Assembly (NCBI RefSeq): GCF_001939115.1
Contig: NZ_MQTZ01000043.1
Span: forward strand, 186,001-250,000
DNA length: 64,000 bases
Source of the DNA: Leptolyngbya sp. 'hensonii'
GTDB lineage: Bacteria > Cyanobacteriota > Cyanobacteriia > GCF-001939115
Reading direction: 5' to 3'
Below the pieces are notes generated by a model, which ran no database searches, had not been told where the DNA came from, and was given only the letters and a program-made list of their open reading frames with translations. Position numbers and translations under genes: made by a program. Below are positions 1-8,602 of this stretch, piece by piece; the stretch's first letter is position 1; each line of letters opens with the position of its first letter.

Positions 1-105
1 ATTATCGCTATGATGCCACTCCTTTCAGAAGATTGGGGTCAGAAAATTGGGACGGTAGACCCTACTTGACAACCGCCGCCTTAATCACAAATTCAGTGAG
101 GATGA

Positions 106-122
106 GGTACAATTCTGGTACC
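106..122. promoter_or_regulatory. Possible operator upstream of the CsoR-family gene
   Basis: A perfect 5-bp inverted repeat, GGTAC-N7-GTACC, lies 24 bases before the start codon of the metal-sensor gene. A TACAAT hexamer overlaps its left arm and a TTGACA hexamer lies at 66-71, but their spacing is not a good sigma-70 match. CsoR-family sensors often bind inverted repeats in their own promoters, so autoregulation is plausible. It is a guess from position and symmetry only. Confidence 0.3.
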
Positions 123-145
123 GTTTTGGGCTCTCTTTTGAATTC

Positions 146-601
146 ATGACCATCTCCAAGCCGGTCAGTGATTTGACTTCAGATGCATCCAATCTCGAAA
201 AGATTGCCGCCGCTTCAGACCACTCCCACCCTCATGACCCTCACAATCATGAGGATCACGAGCCTGCATCTGCGTCCTCTCATCACACCCATGTTCACAA
301 CGAAGATTCTCAACGCCGGATCGTCAATCGCCTCTCTCGGGTTGAAGGGCATATCCGGGGAATTAAGGCTATGGTGCAGCGGAGCGAAAACTGCCCTGAT
401 GTCCTGATCCAGATTGCTGCTGTTCGGGGAGCGCTGGATCGCATTGCCCGGATGATCCTGGACGAACACCTGACGCAATGTATTGTACGGGCAGCTGCCG
501 AGGGCAATATCGAGGAGGAACTGGAGGAACTGAAAACTGCCCTCGATCGGTTCTTGCCTAGGGACAAACCCCCCGGCAAAAAATTGGACCAACCCAAGTA
601 G
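146..601 (+). CDS. CsoR/RcnR/InrS-family metal-sensing transcriptional repressor
   Basis: A 151-residue DUF156 repressor. Residues 1-52 form a histidine-rich tail (HSHPHDPHNHEDHE and a second cluster HHTHVH) that probably binds metal; the all-helical CsoR fold follows from about residue 55 (RRIVNRLSRVEGHIRGI). The metal-site residues Cys83, His108 and Cys112 are visible, with the C-x24-H-x3-C spacing of copper CsoR and nickel InrS; this is not the RcnR pattern. A His-rich N-terminus together with this triad resembles cyanobacterial InrS, the internal nickel sensor that controls nickel efflux. No efflux gene follows within the window, because the next gene is convergent. Family assignment is firm; nickel versus copper is inference. 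Confidence 0.88.
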   Translation: MTISKPVSDLTSDASNLEKIAAASDHSHPHDPHNHEDHEPASASSHHTHVHNEDSQRRIVNRLSRVEGHIRGIKAMVQRSENCPDVLIQIAAVRGALDRIARMILDEHLTQCIVRAAAEGNIEEELEELKTALDRFLPRDKPPGKKLDQPK

Positions 602-649
602 GATTGGCTCCTTTTCTCTCACTGGGGCCTAGTTAACCCCTTGCTGGAA

Positions 650-1306
650 TTACACCCCAGCAAACAATGCGGCCAGGGATTTCTGGGGAGCCTCAGCCGT
701 GGCGACAATCTCCACGATGCGATTCCGGGCTGTCGGCTGTACCAGGGCTTCTACACAGACCTGAGCAACCTTGGTGCGGGAAATGCTCCCTTCCGATAGA
801 GAATCTGCTGCACCCATCAGGATGGGCCAATCATTATCCTCATTCTTGAGACCACCAGGACGGACGATCGTAAAGGTCAGATCACTTTTCTTTAGATACT
901 CTTCGGCCTGCTTCTTCCAGATCAGAATCAGCCAGAACAGGTTGAGGGGATGGAAAATCTGCGAGACGCACAGCGACGTGACCAGGACAAACTGTTTGAT
1001 CCCTCTGGCCTTAGACACATCAATTAAGTTTTTGGTCCCTTCAAAGTCCACTTTGTAAGGTCCGGTGGGATCAAGGCTGGGTCTGGCTCCAATCGCGCAA
1101 AGAACCACATTACAATCCCCCAGAGCTGCATTCAGGCTCTCTAAATGCAGAACGTCTCCCTGGACTAACTCTGCTTCCGCTGGGAGCAGTAGTCTAGCCT
1201 GCTCTAAATTCCTGACCAGGGCTCGTACCGGGATCTGGCGTTGTACCAGCTCTGCCACAATTCGCCGTCCTGTTTCACCGGTTGCCCCCGCTACAAATGC
1301 TTTCAT
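650..1306 (-). CDS. Atypical SDR-family NAD(P)-binding oxidoreductase
   Basis: A 218-residue Rossmann protein that begins with the nucleotide-binding motif GATGETG at residues 8-14. The strand/loop VLCAIGA near residue 70 and a Tyr/Lys-containing helix (KKQAEEYLKKS) fit the NmrA-like atypical short-chain dehydrogenases that cyanobacteria and plastids carry (NAD(P)H-binding, Ycf39/HCF173-like relatives). Many of these bind NADPH as sensors or assembly factors and are not proven enzymes. The substrate cannot be told from the sequence. The gene is monocistronic and convergent with the metal sensor; the 3' ends are about 50 bases apart. Confidence 0.8.
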   Translation of the reverse strand: MKAFVAGATGETGRRIVAELVQRQIPVRALVRNLEQARLLLPAEAELVQGDVLHLESLNAALGDCNVVLCAIGARPSLDPTGPYKVDFEGTKNLIDVSKARGIKQFVLVTSLCVSQIFHPLNLFWLILIWKKQAEEYLKKSDLTFTIVRPGGLKNEDNDWPILMGAADSLSEGSISRTKVAQVCVEALVQPTARNRIVEIVATAEAPQKSLAALFAGV

Positions 1307-1533
1307 AATGACTTCTTGACGATAGGAAAGGTATCTTTACCTGTTGTAGATCATGTCTACCGCCCCCACACCAATAACGGGAAGATTTTTCTGTCTCTCC
1401 GCGAGATCCCCCATCTTTCGTGAGAAAACTTACGCAACTTCGGTGATCTTAGGCATATTGGGCAGAGGGAGTAACCGTTATTCTAAGTAGTCAGGTGGGA
1501 AATCAGAATCAGTAACCAACGGGGACAGGAAGT

Positions 1534-2235
1534 ATGCAATCCAGTGTACAATCGCAGATCGAGTCTCATCAGATATCAGAAGCGCTCTTGAATGTTATGA
1601 CAGGAGATGCGGATAATGACACTCTGATCCTTGCAGAAGCTGCCAGAGTGAGCGAGCCTGTTCGGTTTCAGAGCCAGTTTATTGATTCCATGGAGATGTC
1701 TGCGGATGCGGGTACAGTAGCCCAGTATCTGGATGAACATCAGAATTGGTTCCGCCGCTGTGCCCATCCAATGAAGGCTGAGCCGCTCGGGTGCTATGGA
1801 TATGCACTGGTGATCGGGCGCTATGGTTCTTTTGGCTATGAAGTTGAGCCCAAAATTGGCCTGAATCTGCTGCCGCAGGAGCAAGGCGTCTACCGGATTG
1901 AGACGATTCCTATTCCTGGTTATACAGCTCCGGGCTACGACGTGGACTTCAAAGCCACTATGGAACTGGTGGAGGTCGCTTCAGCCGATGCCCAGGCAGG
2001 GACCCCGACAGTGACCCGCGTTGAATGGCAACTGGATCTCATGGTGACGATTCAATTTCCTCGATTTATCTACGCCCTGCCTCTGTCAGTCATCCAGAGT
2101 ACGGGAGACCATCTCTTGCGTCAGGTAGTGCGCCAGGTTTCTCGCCGTCTGACCTACAAGGTGCTTCAGGATTTTCACAATAGTCATGGACTCCCCATGC
2201 CCAAAGGCCAGAAGCGGAAGTGGTTTACAGCATAA
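1534..2235 (+). CDS. DUF1997 family protein
   Basis: A 233-residue protein whose body (about residues 40-215) matches the DUF1997 family that is restricted to cyanobacteria and plants. It is rich in beta-strand pattern, with the conserved-looking segments HPMKAEPLGCYGYALVIGRYG and FPRFIYALPLSVIQSTGDHLL. There is no signal peptide or membrane segment. The family has no established biochemical role that I know of. AGGAAG lies shortly before the ATG and serves as the ribosome binding site. It ends just before a strong convergent-gene terminator. Confidence 0.75.
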   Translation: MQSSVQSQIESHQISEALLNVMTGDADNDTLILAEAARVSEPVRFQSQFIDSMEMSADAGTVAQYLDEHQNWFRRCAHPMKAEPLGCYGYALVIGRYGSFGYEVEPKIGLNLLPQEQGVYRIETIPIPGYTAPGYDVDFKATMELVEVASADAQAGTPTVTRVEWQLDLMVTIQFPRFIYALPLSVIQSTGDHLLRQVVRQVSRRLTYKVLQDFHNSHGLPMPKGQKRKWFTA

Positions 2236-2269
2236 GCCTTTAAGCCCATCTGCCAGAATTGATCCCCAA

Positions 2270-2320
2270 CCCATATAGACGCGGCAGCACCCATCTGGCG
2301 GGTTAGCGCGTCTATATGGG
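2270..2320. terminator. Bidirectional terminator between convergent genes
   Basis: A perfect 14-bp inverted repeat (CCCATATAGACGCG and its complement) is separated by a 23-base loop and followed by TTTA. It lies exactly between the 3' ends of the DUF1997 gene and the EI24 gene, which converge here, so it can serve both. Confidence 0.75.
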
Positions 2321-2321
2321 T

Positions 2322-3092
2322 TTATCCAGGAAGGTGAGGGCGGATACGATCGCAAAAAAACAAGGTCCCCCCAACGACGCAAAGGGGAATAGTGAACAGG
2401 TTCAGCAAGGGCAAACTGACCAGCCCCAGACAGACCAGACCAAACCCGGCGCTGGCTGGTAGGGCCTGTCGAATTAACCCCAATTTGGTCCGGAAGCTCA
2501 AACGGCGACGTTCCAGGGAGGCATCGAAAAAATCCAGGCAGACGATCGTGACCGACAGCCCCAGACTACCCAACGTCACTGCAAGGGGGCCAAGGATGGG
2601 CAGGAACCCAAGCGTTAGCAGCAATCCCCCAACTCCCAGGATGAGCAGGATTTTTTTGAGTTCAAACAGCAGGGCTCGTCCAAGGTCATAGGCGATCGAA
2701 CCCAGGCCCTGGGCTTCCGCTGGAGGTAACTGGCCAGTACGATGGTGTTCAATCTTTTCGGCCAGTTTGCCGTACCAGGGTGCACCCAGAATCACCCCAA
2801 ACTGGGTCAGGAGAAATCCAATTGCCAGGAACAGCCCTCCTGCCAGTAAAATCCGCAAGATCAGCCCTAGCCAGGTAGCCCAAGTGGGCAGCTTCAAGAT
2901 CAGGGCATCGACTCCCTGTAGTGTCGGAATCAGGAGACCCGTGTAGAGTAGGATCCCTGCGACGATATTCACCAGAATGGGAATCACAATATAGCCCCAG
3001 AATTGGGGTGAACGGCTGATCAGGGCGATCGCCTGAAAGGGATAGACGGATCCCCAGAACAGCCCGGAAGGAAGTGGGTTAGACGCTGTCAT
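2322..3092 (-). CDS. EI24 domain-containing membrane protein
   Basis: A 256-residue integral membrane protein of the EI24/CysZ-like family. Hydrophobic segments lie at about residues 30-55, 70-100, 160-200 and 215-245, separated by a polar stretch with [19 protein letters not shown]. CysZ members move sulfate, but cyanobacterial EI24 proteins are not functionally assigned. Its start overlaps the last 14 bases of hisS, so the two are probably cotranscribed and translationally coupled. Confidence 0.8.
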   Translation of the reverse strand: MTASNPLPSGLFWGSVYPFQAIALISRSPQFWGYIVIPILVNIVAGILLYTGLLIPTLQGVDALILKLPTWATWLGLILRILLAGGLFLAIGFLLTQFGVILGAPWYGKLAEKIEHHRTGQLPPAEAQGLGSIAYDLGRALLFELKKILLILGVGGLLLTLGFLPILGPLAVTLGSLGLSVTIVCLDFFDASLERRRLSFRTKLGLIRQALPASAGFGLVCLGLVSLPLLNLFTIPLCVVGGTLFFCDRIRPHLPG

Positions 3093-4386
3093 GGGCGGTC
3101 ACCTGCCGGACTACAGTAATCTCGGAACGGAGGATTTCTGGCATGGCCAGTAAATCAGCTTGAGACATGGGCTGCTGTTCGCCCGACTGCAACCATTTCA
3201 CCTGTACAGTTTTGGCTTCCGCTTCTGCATCTCCCAGCACCAGACAGGCAACGGCTCCACTCCGATCGGCCCGTTTGAATTGCTTCCCAAACGGACTGCC
3301 ACTCAGATCTAGATCTACCGAGAACCCGGCATGACGAAGTTTTTGGGCCAGAACCAGAGACTGGGCTTCTGCCTTCTCCCCCCGGCAGACCAGGTAAAAA
3401 TCCGGTTGGGAGGTCGGCACAGGCTGGGCCTGCTGCAACAGCAAGATGAGCCGCTCCAGACCGATCGCCCAGCCCACCGCTGGCGTCTCTGGGCCACCCA
3501 GTTCTGATACCAGGCCATCGTAACGGCCTCCGCCGCAAACCGTCGCCTGCGCCCCCAGATGATCCGACTGAATCTCAAAGGCTGTGTGGGTGTAGTAATC
3601 CAACCCCCGAACCAGACAGGGATCCAGCTGATAGGCAATATCCAGATCAGTCAGGAGCTGTTGCACCTGCTCAAAGTGACGCTGCGACTCCGGTGACAGA
3701 TGATCCAGGATACTGGGAGCGTTTTGAGCAATCTGCTGGGTGCGTGCATCTTTGCTGTCCAGAATTCGGAGCGGGTTGCGGGTGAGGCGGTTCTGGGAAT
3801 CTGGGTCCAGATCAGCCTGAAAAGGGGTCAGATAGGCAACCAGAGCATCTCGATAGCGTTGCCGATCGACCCGATCGCCCACAGAGTTGAGCCGCATTTG
3901 CAGATCCCGCAGACCCAGGGATTGCAGGAGATCGGTTGCGATCGCAATCACCTCCGCATCGGCACGGGGGTTGGGACTGCCCAACAACTCCAGGCCCACC
4001 TGATGAAACTGGCGTTGCCGACCAGCCTGGGGTTTTTCGTAACGGAACATGGGTCCCTTGTACCAGAGTCGCTGCACCCCACCCTGGGCAAACAGACTGT
4101 TTTCAATGAAAGCCCGCACCACGCCTGCAGTTCCTTCCGGACGTAAGGTGAGGGAGCGAGGGGGTGTATCCCGATCGTGGAAGGTATACATTTCCTTGCC
4201 AACCACATCCGTTGCCTCACCAATCCCCCGTTCAAATAGGGAAGTGAGTTCAAAAACCGGGGTTCGAATCTCCCGGTAGGCTGCTTTGGTCAAAATATCG
4301 CGGGCGGTAGTCTCTACCCGCTGCCAATAGGAAACCTGGTCAGGGAGGATATCACGGGTGCCCCGTACTGCTTGAATTGTTGTCAT
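3079..4386 (-). CDS. hisS: Histidine--tRNA ligase
   Basis: A 435-residue class II aminoacyl-tRNA synthetase, the usual length for bacterial HisRS, which charges tRNA-His with histidine in the cytoplasm. Visible signatures are the N-terminal VRGTRDILP, motif 2 ([17 protein letters not shown], about residue 117), the histidine-specific [14 protein letters not shown] (about residue 258) and motif 3 [15 protein letters not shown]. The C-terminal anticodon-binding domain occupies about residues 325-425. A 14-bp tandem repeat covers its start codon. EI24 follows with a 14-base overlap. Confidence 0.97.
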   Translation of the reverse strand: MTTIQAVRGTRDILPDQVSYWQRVETTARDILTKAAYREIRTPVFELTSLFERGIGEATDVVGKEMYTFHDRDTPPRSLTLRPEGTAGVVRAFIENSLFAQGGVQRLWYKGPMFRYEKPQAGRQRQFHQVGLELLGSPNPRADAEVIAIATDLLQSLGLRDLQMRLNSVGDRVDRQRYRDALVAYLTPFQADLDPDSQNRLTRNPLRILDSKDARTQQIAQNAPSILDHLSPESQRHFEQVQQLLTDLDIAYQLDPCLVRGLDYYTHTAFEIQSDHLGAQATVCGGGRYDGLVSELGGPETPAVGWAIGLERLILLLQQAQPVPTSQPDFYLVCRGEKAEAQSLVLAQKLRHAGFSVDLDLSGSPFGKQFKRADRSGAVACLVLGDAEAEAKTVQVKWLQSGEQQPMSQADLLAMPEILRSEITVVRQVTAHDSV

Positions 4387-4420
4387 GGGTCATCTGTCAT
4401 GGGTCATCTGTCATGGGTCA
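4382..4420. repeat. 14-bp tandem repeat across the hisS start
   Basis: The unit GTCATGGGTCATCT is repeated 2.8 times head to tail, and the first copy contains the complement of the hisS start codon. The repeat places alternative ATG triplets upstream of the assigned start, so the repeat count could shift the 5' end. It is a simple local duplication and no known element. Confidence 0.7.
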
Positions 4421-4463
4421 AATCCCTTCTGGGGAGGGGTGGACCGCAGGACCGAGGTAGGTT
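4421..4463. repeat. Dispersed G-rich repeat, copy 1
   Basis: About 43 bases with the core GGGAGGGGTGG-x-CCGCAGG-x-CCG are shared, with a few substitutions, with a second copy at 8439-8480. The arrangement suggests a dispersed intergenic repeat, probably a miniature element remnant. It separates hisS from the next gene upstream. Confidence 0.55.
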
Positions 4464-4474
4464 AAAGGCATTGA

Positions 4475-4750
4475 CTAACTGCAATCCTGCCAGTCCCCAT
4501 AGCGATCGCTATAGTAAGCCAAAATCTGTTCCACTCGGGCTCGACTGGCCGCTTCGATCGAGTCATGAAACTCAATCCAGAGGCCGCCGATCTGGCTCTG
4601 GCGGTAATTGAACTGCTGAGCCGTTTGGGGGAGTAAGCCTGCTTCCACACCATTGACCTGGCGCAAATGGGCTTCAGCTTCACGGTAAACCGCCAGGGGC
4701 AGGCTGGGACAGCAGAGGGTCAATCGCTGTTGATCAGTAATCTGTATCAT
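4475..4750 (-). CDS. Small conserved cyanobacterial-type protein, unknown function
   Basis: A 91-residue soluble protein rich in Gln, Arg and Glu. It begins MIQITDQQRLTLCCPSLPLA and ends with a helix that contains RVEQILAYYSDRYGDW. I see no catalytic motif, signal peptide or membrane segment. It lies 14 bases downstream of the PedR-like regulator on the same strand, so the two probably form an operon. I recognise no named family. Confidence 0.6.
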   Translation of the reverse strand: MIQITDQQRLTLCCPSLPLAVYREAEAHLRQVNGVEAGLLPQTAQQFNYRQSQIGGLWIEFHDSIEAASRARVEQILAYYSDRYGDWQDCS

Positions 4751-4764
4751 GACGATGGTTCCCG

Positions 4765-5043
4765 TTAAGCACCAGATTCTTCCCCACGTTGGGGCAGGGT
4801 ACAGCAGTTTACTTCATTCAGGCAAACCTTGCCCCACTGCAATGCCCAGCGTACTAGAGCGACTCGATTATCAGTAGCTGTTTTGGTCAGAATATTACTG
4901 ATATGGTTATCAACAGTGCGTTTACTAATTGCTAATTTTTCAGCAATTTTTTCATTGGTGAGACCTGCTGCAACCAGCTCAATCACTTCTAGTTCTCGAT
5001 CGGAGAGAGTACCTCCCTGATTCTGAGACTCGATACTAGACAT
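4765..5043 (-). CDS. pedR: LuxR-type small transcriptional regulator, PedR-like
   Basis: A 92-residue protein that is almost only a GerE/LuxR helix-turn-helix (LSDRELEVIELVAAGLTNEK followed by KLAISKRTVDNHISNIL, residues 13-50) without a receiver domain. Cyanobacterial PedR is a small free-standing LuxR-type regulator that senses the redox state of photosynthetic electron transport via cysteine. Here Cys74, Cys80 and Cys81 lie in the C-terminal tail (WGKVCLNEVNCC), which fits. The symbol rests on size and architecture recalled from the family and on no alignment. It is divergent from the DUF4168 gene. Confidence 0.7.
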   Translation of the reverse strand: MSSIESQNQGGTLSDRELEVIELVAAGLTNEKIAEKLAISKRTVDNHISNILTKTATDNRVALVRWALQWGKVCLNEVNCCTLPQRGEESGA

Positions 5044-5245
5044 AGCCTTTCCCCTATACCAATCCCTGTATATATACTCAATATCTTTTAATTCTATCGG
5101 TATTTAAGGAATCCGACCGGGTTGTTATAGAGAGAAATACTCAGCATGCAAAGTTTAAAGTTAGGGGCTCAAAGTTTAAAAATAGTGATGGTGGATTGCA
5201 GTAAAGGCTGAGCCAATCCAGATTTCAGCAATGTTTCATTGAGAA

Positions 5246-5683
5246 ATGCATACGATGATGGGTCGGACACTATGGCAAAAGGTTTTGCAGGGCCTCTGGA
5301 TTAGTTGTCTAATCTGCTTGCTGGCGGCCCCGATGGCCTGGGCCCAGGTCAGTTCGAATGATGGTGTAGTTCCTCCAGAGTCGCCCCCTTCCAGTCTCAG
5401 GAGCTTTGACTCGAACGGCATTGCCCCAGAAAAGATCAGCCAGTTTGTCCGCGCCTATTTGCAGGTGCTGGAGCTGATTGAACGGCGAGAAGGAGACCTG
5501 CAGGCTTCCGAAACTGATCTGGAATCGCTCAGAATTCAGCAGGATATTGAAGCTGAAGCCTATGGGATCATTGAGCAGGCTGGACTGACCCGCCAGGAAT
5601 ATCTGCAACTTTTGAGTCTGGCGAATACAGATCCGGAGTTTGGGGAACGAATTGCCACCCAACTTCAGGAGGGCACTGATTAA
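5246..5683 (+). CDS. DUF4168 domain-containing exported protein
   Basis: A 145-residue protein with a classical signal peptide (charged start, hydrophobic ISCLICLLAAPMAWA, cleavage probably after AWA at about residue 33). A mature helical region follows in which FVRAYLQVLELIERRE and ITRQEYLQLLSLA-like helices mark DUF4168 (about residues 60-140). It is likely periplasmic. The family has no established function. The 200-base upstream gap is AT-rich and is shared with the divergent pedR-like gene, with a direct repeat CAAAGTTTAAA at about 5150-5180. Confidence 0.75.
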   Translation: MHTMMGRTLWQKVLQGLWISCLICLLAAPMAWAQVSSNDGVVPPESPPSSLRSFDSNGIAPEKISQFVRAYLQVLELIERREGDLQASETDLESLRIQQDIEAEAYGIIEQAGLTRQEYLQLLSLANTDPEFGERIATQLQEGTD

Positions 5684-5725
5684 TTCCCCTGGAAGTCAGA
5701 AGAAAGCCTGAATTCTGACTTCGGG

Positions 5726-6295
5726 TTATCTCGATCGCTGGATACCGTAACTCTGCTCCACAAGCAGTGCAACTGTTCCATCACAACTGGGGAAGGTCTT
5801 TCCGGCCATGATTTGCTTCGCGCTCCAAATTTCCCGAATTTCGGCTTCGCGCTCTGGAAATGCATCCTCCATGCCCTCATCCTCCAGTCGTTGGCGCTCA
5901 TTTTCCAGGAAGCGGGCCAGACTGTCCTCACGGAACAATGCGGTTTCCCATGGCTCTGGCTCCCCGTCTGCGCACAACCAGCCCGCAGTCCAATCATCGT
6001 CCAGGAGCGGGAACCAGACCAGTTTACGGAGCAGCGTTCCATCACAGGCATGTTCATAAACAAACCCATCGACTGACGTATCCCCATAGACGAAGAGTAT
6101 TTCACCCAGCCGTCGGGATTTTTCCTGGGTGAGATTTTTTTGCCCCTCCAACACCTCATCGTCAGGTGGTGGGGCATCTTTGCGAAAGTCGCACATCAGC
6201 CAAGGTGAATCCGCAATCGGCTCTACCGTGCTGAATCTCGATCGTGCTTCCTCCATGGAACTGAGACGAACGAAATAGGCTGAATAGGACTTCAT
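5726..6295 (-). CDS. Hypothetical soluble protein
   Basis: A 189-residue acidic protein with many Trp and Asp residues (KLVWFPLLDDDWTAGWLCAD) and a C-terminal coiled-coil-like helix (LARFLENERQRLEDE). There is no signal peptide, membrane segment or catalytic motif that I recognise. Codon use matches neighbouring genes and the frame is long and uninterrupted, so I take it as real. It is divergent from the DUF2064 gene. Confidence 0.65.
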   Translation of the reverse strand: MKSYSAYFVRLSSMEEARSRFSTVEPIADSPWLMCDFRKDAPPPDDEVLEGQKNLTQEKSRRLGEILFVYGDTSVDGFVYEHACDGTLLRKLVWFPLLDDDWTAGWLCADGEPEPWETALFREDSLARFLENERQRLEDEGMEDAFPEREAEIREIWSAKQIMAGKTFPSCDGTVALLVEQSYGIQRSR

Positions 6296-6402
6296 GGGTC
6301 ATCTTCTCCCCAGAGCTTGCACGGGGCAGTGGAACAATAACAGATCAATCCTGCACCCAATCCAGTTTGACATCTACCTGGCCCCCATGCGATAGAGAAG
6401 CT

Positions 6403-7065
6403 ATGACCCACCAATTGATCATCTTCACCCGCTATCCTGAAGCCGGTAAAGCTAAGACCCGACTGATTCCAGCGATCGGTCCTCAAGGCGCAGCAGACCT
6501 GCATCGTCAGTTGACTGAACAGACCCTGGCTACGGCTAGAACCTTTCAGCAGCAACATCCTCTGACAATAACCGTCGCCTATACTGGGGGAGATGAACCT
6601 CTCATGCGAACCTGGCTCGGCCCTGATCTGAACTATCAGCAGCAGAGCCAGGGCAATCTGGGCGATCGGATGGCTGATGCCTTTCGCGTGGCTTTCGCAA
6701 CAGGAGCTGGCAAAGTCGTCATTATGGGCACGGATTGTCCAGCCGTGACGGTGCAGCACTTAACCAAAGCATTTCAATTCCTGGCGGAACAGGATCTGGT
6801 TCTGGGACCCGCGATCGATGGGGGATACTACCTGATTGGCCTCCGGACTCCCATGCCAGAACTATTTCAGGGCATCTCCTGGAGCACGGAACAGGTTTTG
6901 GCCCAAACCCTAACGATCGGGGCCTCCCTGCACCTGACCATGACCCTGTTACCTCCCCTACAGGATATTGATCAACCAACAGACCTGGCTCTCTGGGAGA
7001 AGAATTGTCCTATGATCAAGAAGGACTGGGGGGTGATGAATGATCCCAACGATGGAGACGGGTGA
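6403..7065 (+). CDS. DUF2064 / TIGR04282-type glycosyltransferase
   Basis: A 220-residue GT-A-like nucleotidyl/glycosyltransferase. Its hallmarks are [20 protein letters not shown] at the N-terminus (sugar-nucleotide binding), [10 protein letters not shown] at about residue 108 and [13 protein letters not shown] at about residue 138. TIGR04282 members are called arsenosugar-biosynthesis-associated glycosyltransferases, but no ArsM methyltransferase is adjacent here. The ATG at 6403 is preferred because the family begins directly at the first beta strand; an in-frame extension 12 codons upstream is low complexity. The end is separated by only 8 bases from ispH. Confidence 0.85.
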   Translation: MTHQLIIFTRYPEAGKAKTRLIPAIGPQGAADLHRQLTEQTLATARTFQQQHPLTITVAYTGGDEPLMRTWLGPDLNYQQQSQGNLGDRMADAFRVAFATGAGKVVIMGTDCPAVTVQHLTKAFQFLAEQDLVLGPAIDGGYYLIGLRTPMPELFQGISWSTEQVLAQTLTIGASLHLTMTLLPPLQDIDQPTDLALWEKNCPMIKKDWGVMNDPNDGDG

Positions 7066-7073
7066 GGTTTAGG

Positions 7074-8285
7074 ATGGATACAAAAGCCTTTAAGCGATCG
7101 CTGCATGAATCGGAACTCTATCACCGCAAGGGCTTTGGCCACGATGAAGACGTTGCTGGTCAGCTCAAATCGGAATACCAGAGTGGTCTGGTGCAGAAGA
7201 TTCGGGAAAACAATTACACCCTGCAACAGGGCGATGTGACCATCCGATTGGCAGAAGCGTTTGGATTCTGTTGGGGGGTGGAACGGGCCGTGGCGATGGC
7301 CTACGAAACCCGCCAGCACTTCCCACAGGAGCGCATCTGGATTACGAACGAAATTATCCACAATCCTTCTGTCAATCAGCGATTGCGGGACATGAAGGTG
7401 GAGTTTATTGACCTCGTGGATGGCCAGAAAGATTTTTCGGGGGTGACCCCTGGCGATGTCGTCATCCTGCCCGCCTTTGGGGCCAGCGTGCAGGAGATGC
7501 AACTGCTCAATGAACTGAAATGTACGATCGTAGATACCACCTGTCCCTGGGTCTCCAAGGTCTGGAACACGGTGGAAAAGCACAAGAAAGGGGACTATAC
7601 CTCCATCATCCACGGCAAGTACAATCACGAAGAAACCATTGCCACCAGTTCCTTTGCTAATAAGTACCTGATCGTCCTCAACATGGCTCAGGCGGAGTAT
7701 GTCTGTAACTACATTCTGCAGGGTGGCGATCGGGAGGAATTCATGGCGAAGTTCCACAAAGCCTGTTCTGCTGGTTTTGATCCGGATCTGCATCTGGATC
7801 AGGTGGGCATCGCCAATCAAACCACCATGCTCAAAAGCGAGACAGAGCAGATTGGCAAACTCTTCGAGCACACCATGCTGAAAAAGTATGGTCCCCAGAA
7901 CCTGAATCGCCACTTCCTCAGTTTCAACACTATCTGTGATGCCACCCAGGAGCGGCAGGACGCCATGTTCCAACTGGTGGAAGAAAAGCTGGATTTAATG
8001 GTGGTGATTGGGGGATTTAACTCTTCCAACACCACCCATTTGCAAGAAATTGCTGTGGACTATCACATTCCCTCCTATCACATTGACAGTGCCGATCGGA
8101 TTGGCCCTGGCAATCGCATCCAGCACAAACCGCTGGAACGGGATCTGGAAGTGGTAGACCAATGGTTACCAGATGGAAAAGTCGTAATCGGAATTACGTC
8201 AGGTGCTTCAACCCCGGATAAGGTGGTGGAAGAGGTGGTTGAGAAAATCTTTGTCCTGAAGGCGATTCCCAGCCTGCCTCTCTAG
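7074..8285 (+). CDS. ispH: 4-hydroxy-3-methylbut-2-enyl diphosphate reductase
   Basis: A 403-residue IspH/LytB, the last enzyme of the MEP isoprenoid pathway, which makes IPP and DMAPP for carotenoids, phytol and quinones using electrons from ferredoxin. The three [4Fe-4S] cysteines are visible: Cys66 (GFCWGVER), Cys157 (TTCPWVS) and Cys288 ([11 protein letters not shown]). The N-terminal extension [10 protein letters not shown] is the cyanobacterial/plastid form, longer than E. coli IspH. GGTGAGG precedes the ATG at 7074; the longer in-frame start would overlap the upstream gene by 4 bases. Confidence 0.97.
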   Translation: MDTKAFKRSLHESELYHRKGFGHDEDVAGQLKSEYQSGLVQKIRENNYTLQQGDVTIRLAEAFGFCWGVERAVAMAYETRQHFPQERIWITNEIIHNPSVNQRLRDMKVEFIDLVDGQKDFSGVTPGDVVILPAFGASVQEMQLLNELKCTIVDTTCPWVSKVWNTVEKHKKGDYTSIIHGKYNHEETIATSSFANKYLIVLNMAQAEYVCNYILQGGDREEFMAKFHKACSAGFDPDLHLDQVGIANQTTMLKSETEQIGKLFEHTMLKKYGPQNLNRHFLSFNTICDATQERQDAMFQLVEEKLDLMVVIGGFNSSNTTHLQEIAVDYHIPSYHIDSADRIGPGNRIQHKPLERDLEVVDQWLPDGKVVIGITSGASTPDKVVEEVVEKIFVLKAIPSLPL

Positions 8286-8438
8286 GCAGTCATTGGCGAC
8301 AGTTGTAGCCATAGTTGCCCTGGCTCTAAATCCTTTTCTCAGCGGGAAAGGGACTTCAATCAGGCCCTCTTTCTCCCCTGAGGCTACTGCGGATACAGAT
8401 CTCTGAAAAGGTTGGCTCAAGTCAGCAGACTCGCGTGA

Positions 8439-8535
8439 AATCCCCTCTCGGGAGGGGTGGCCCGCAGGGCCGGGGTGGGTCTAGGAAGGGGAGCAGGAGC
8501 GTTGAACCCACCCCTCCCCCTCCCAGGAGGGGATT
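8439..8535. repeat. Dispersed G-rich repeat copy 2, palindromic form
   Basis: Bases 8439-8480 repeat the element at 4421-4463. A related inverted half follows (AACCCACCCCTCCCCCTCCC at about 8504-8523), so that the outer ends AATCCCCT and AGGGGATT face each other. The whole resembles a miniature inverted-repeat element about 97 bases long. It lies in a 317-base gap after ispH in which I see no gene. Confidence 0.55.
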
Positions 8536-8602
8536 ATGGGTACACAGTAGCCCCTGAGGAGAAGGGATGAGGGTGAGGGGGATGTTTCAGCCAAATGACC
8601 CA

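Noticed and set aside
6972-7973. A 333-codon open frame antisense to ispH
   Set aside because: It is opposite a certain gene with conserved catalytic cysteines; its protein has no recognisable domain and its length reflects high-GC codon bias.
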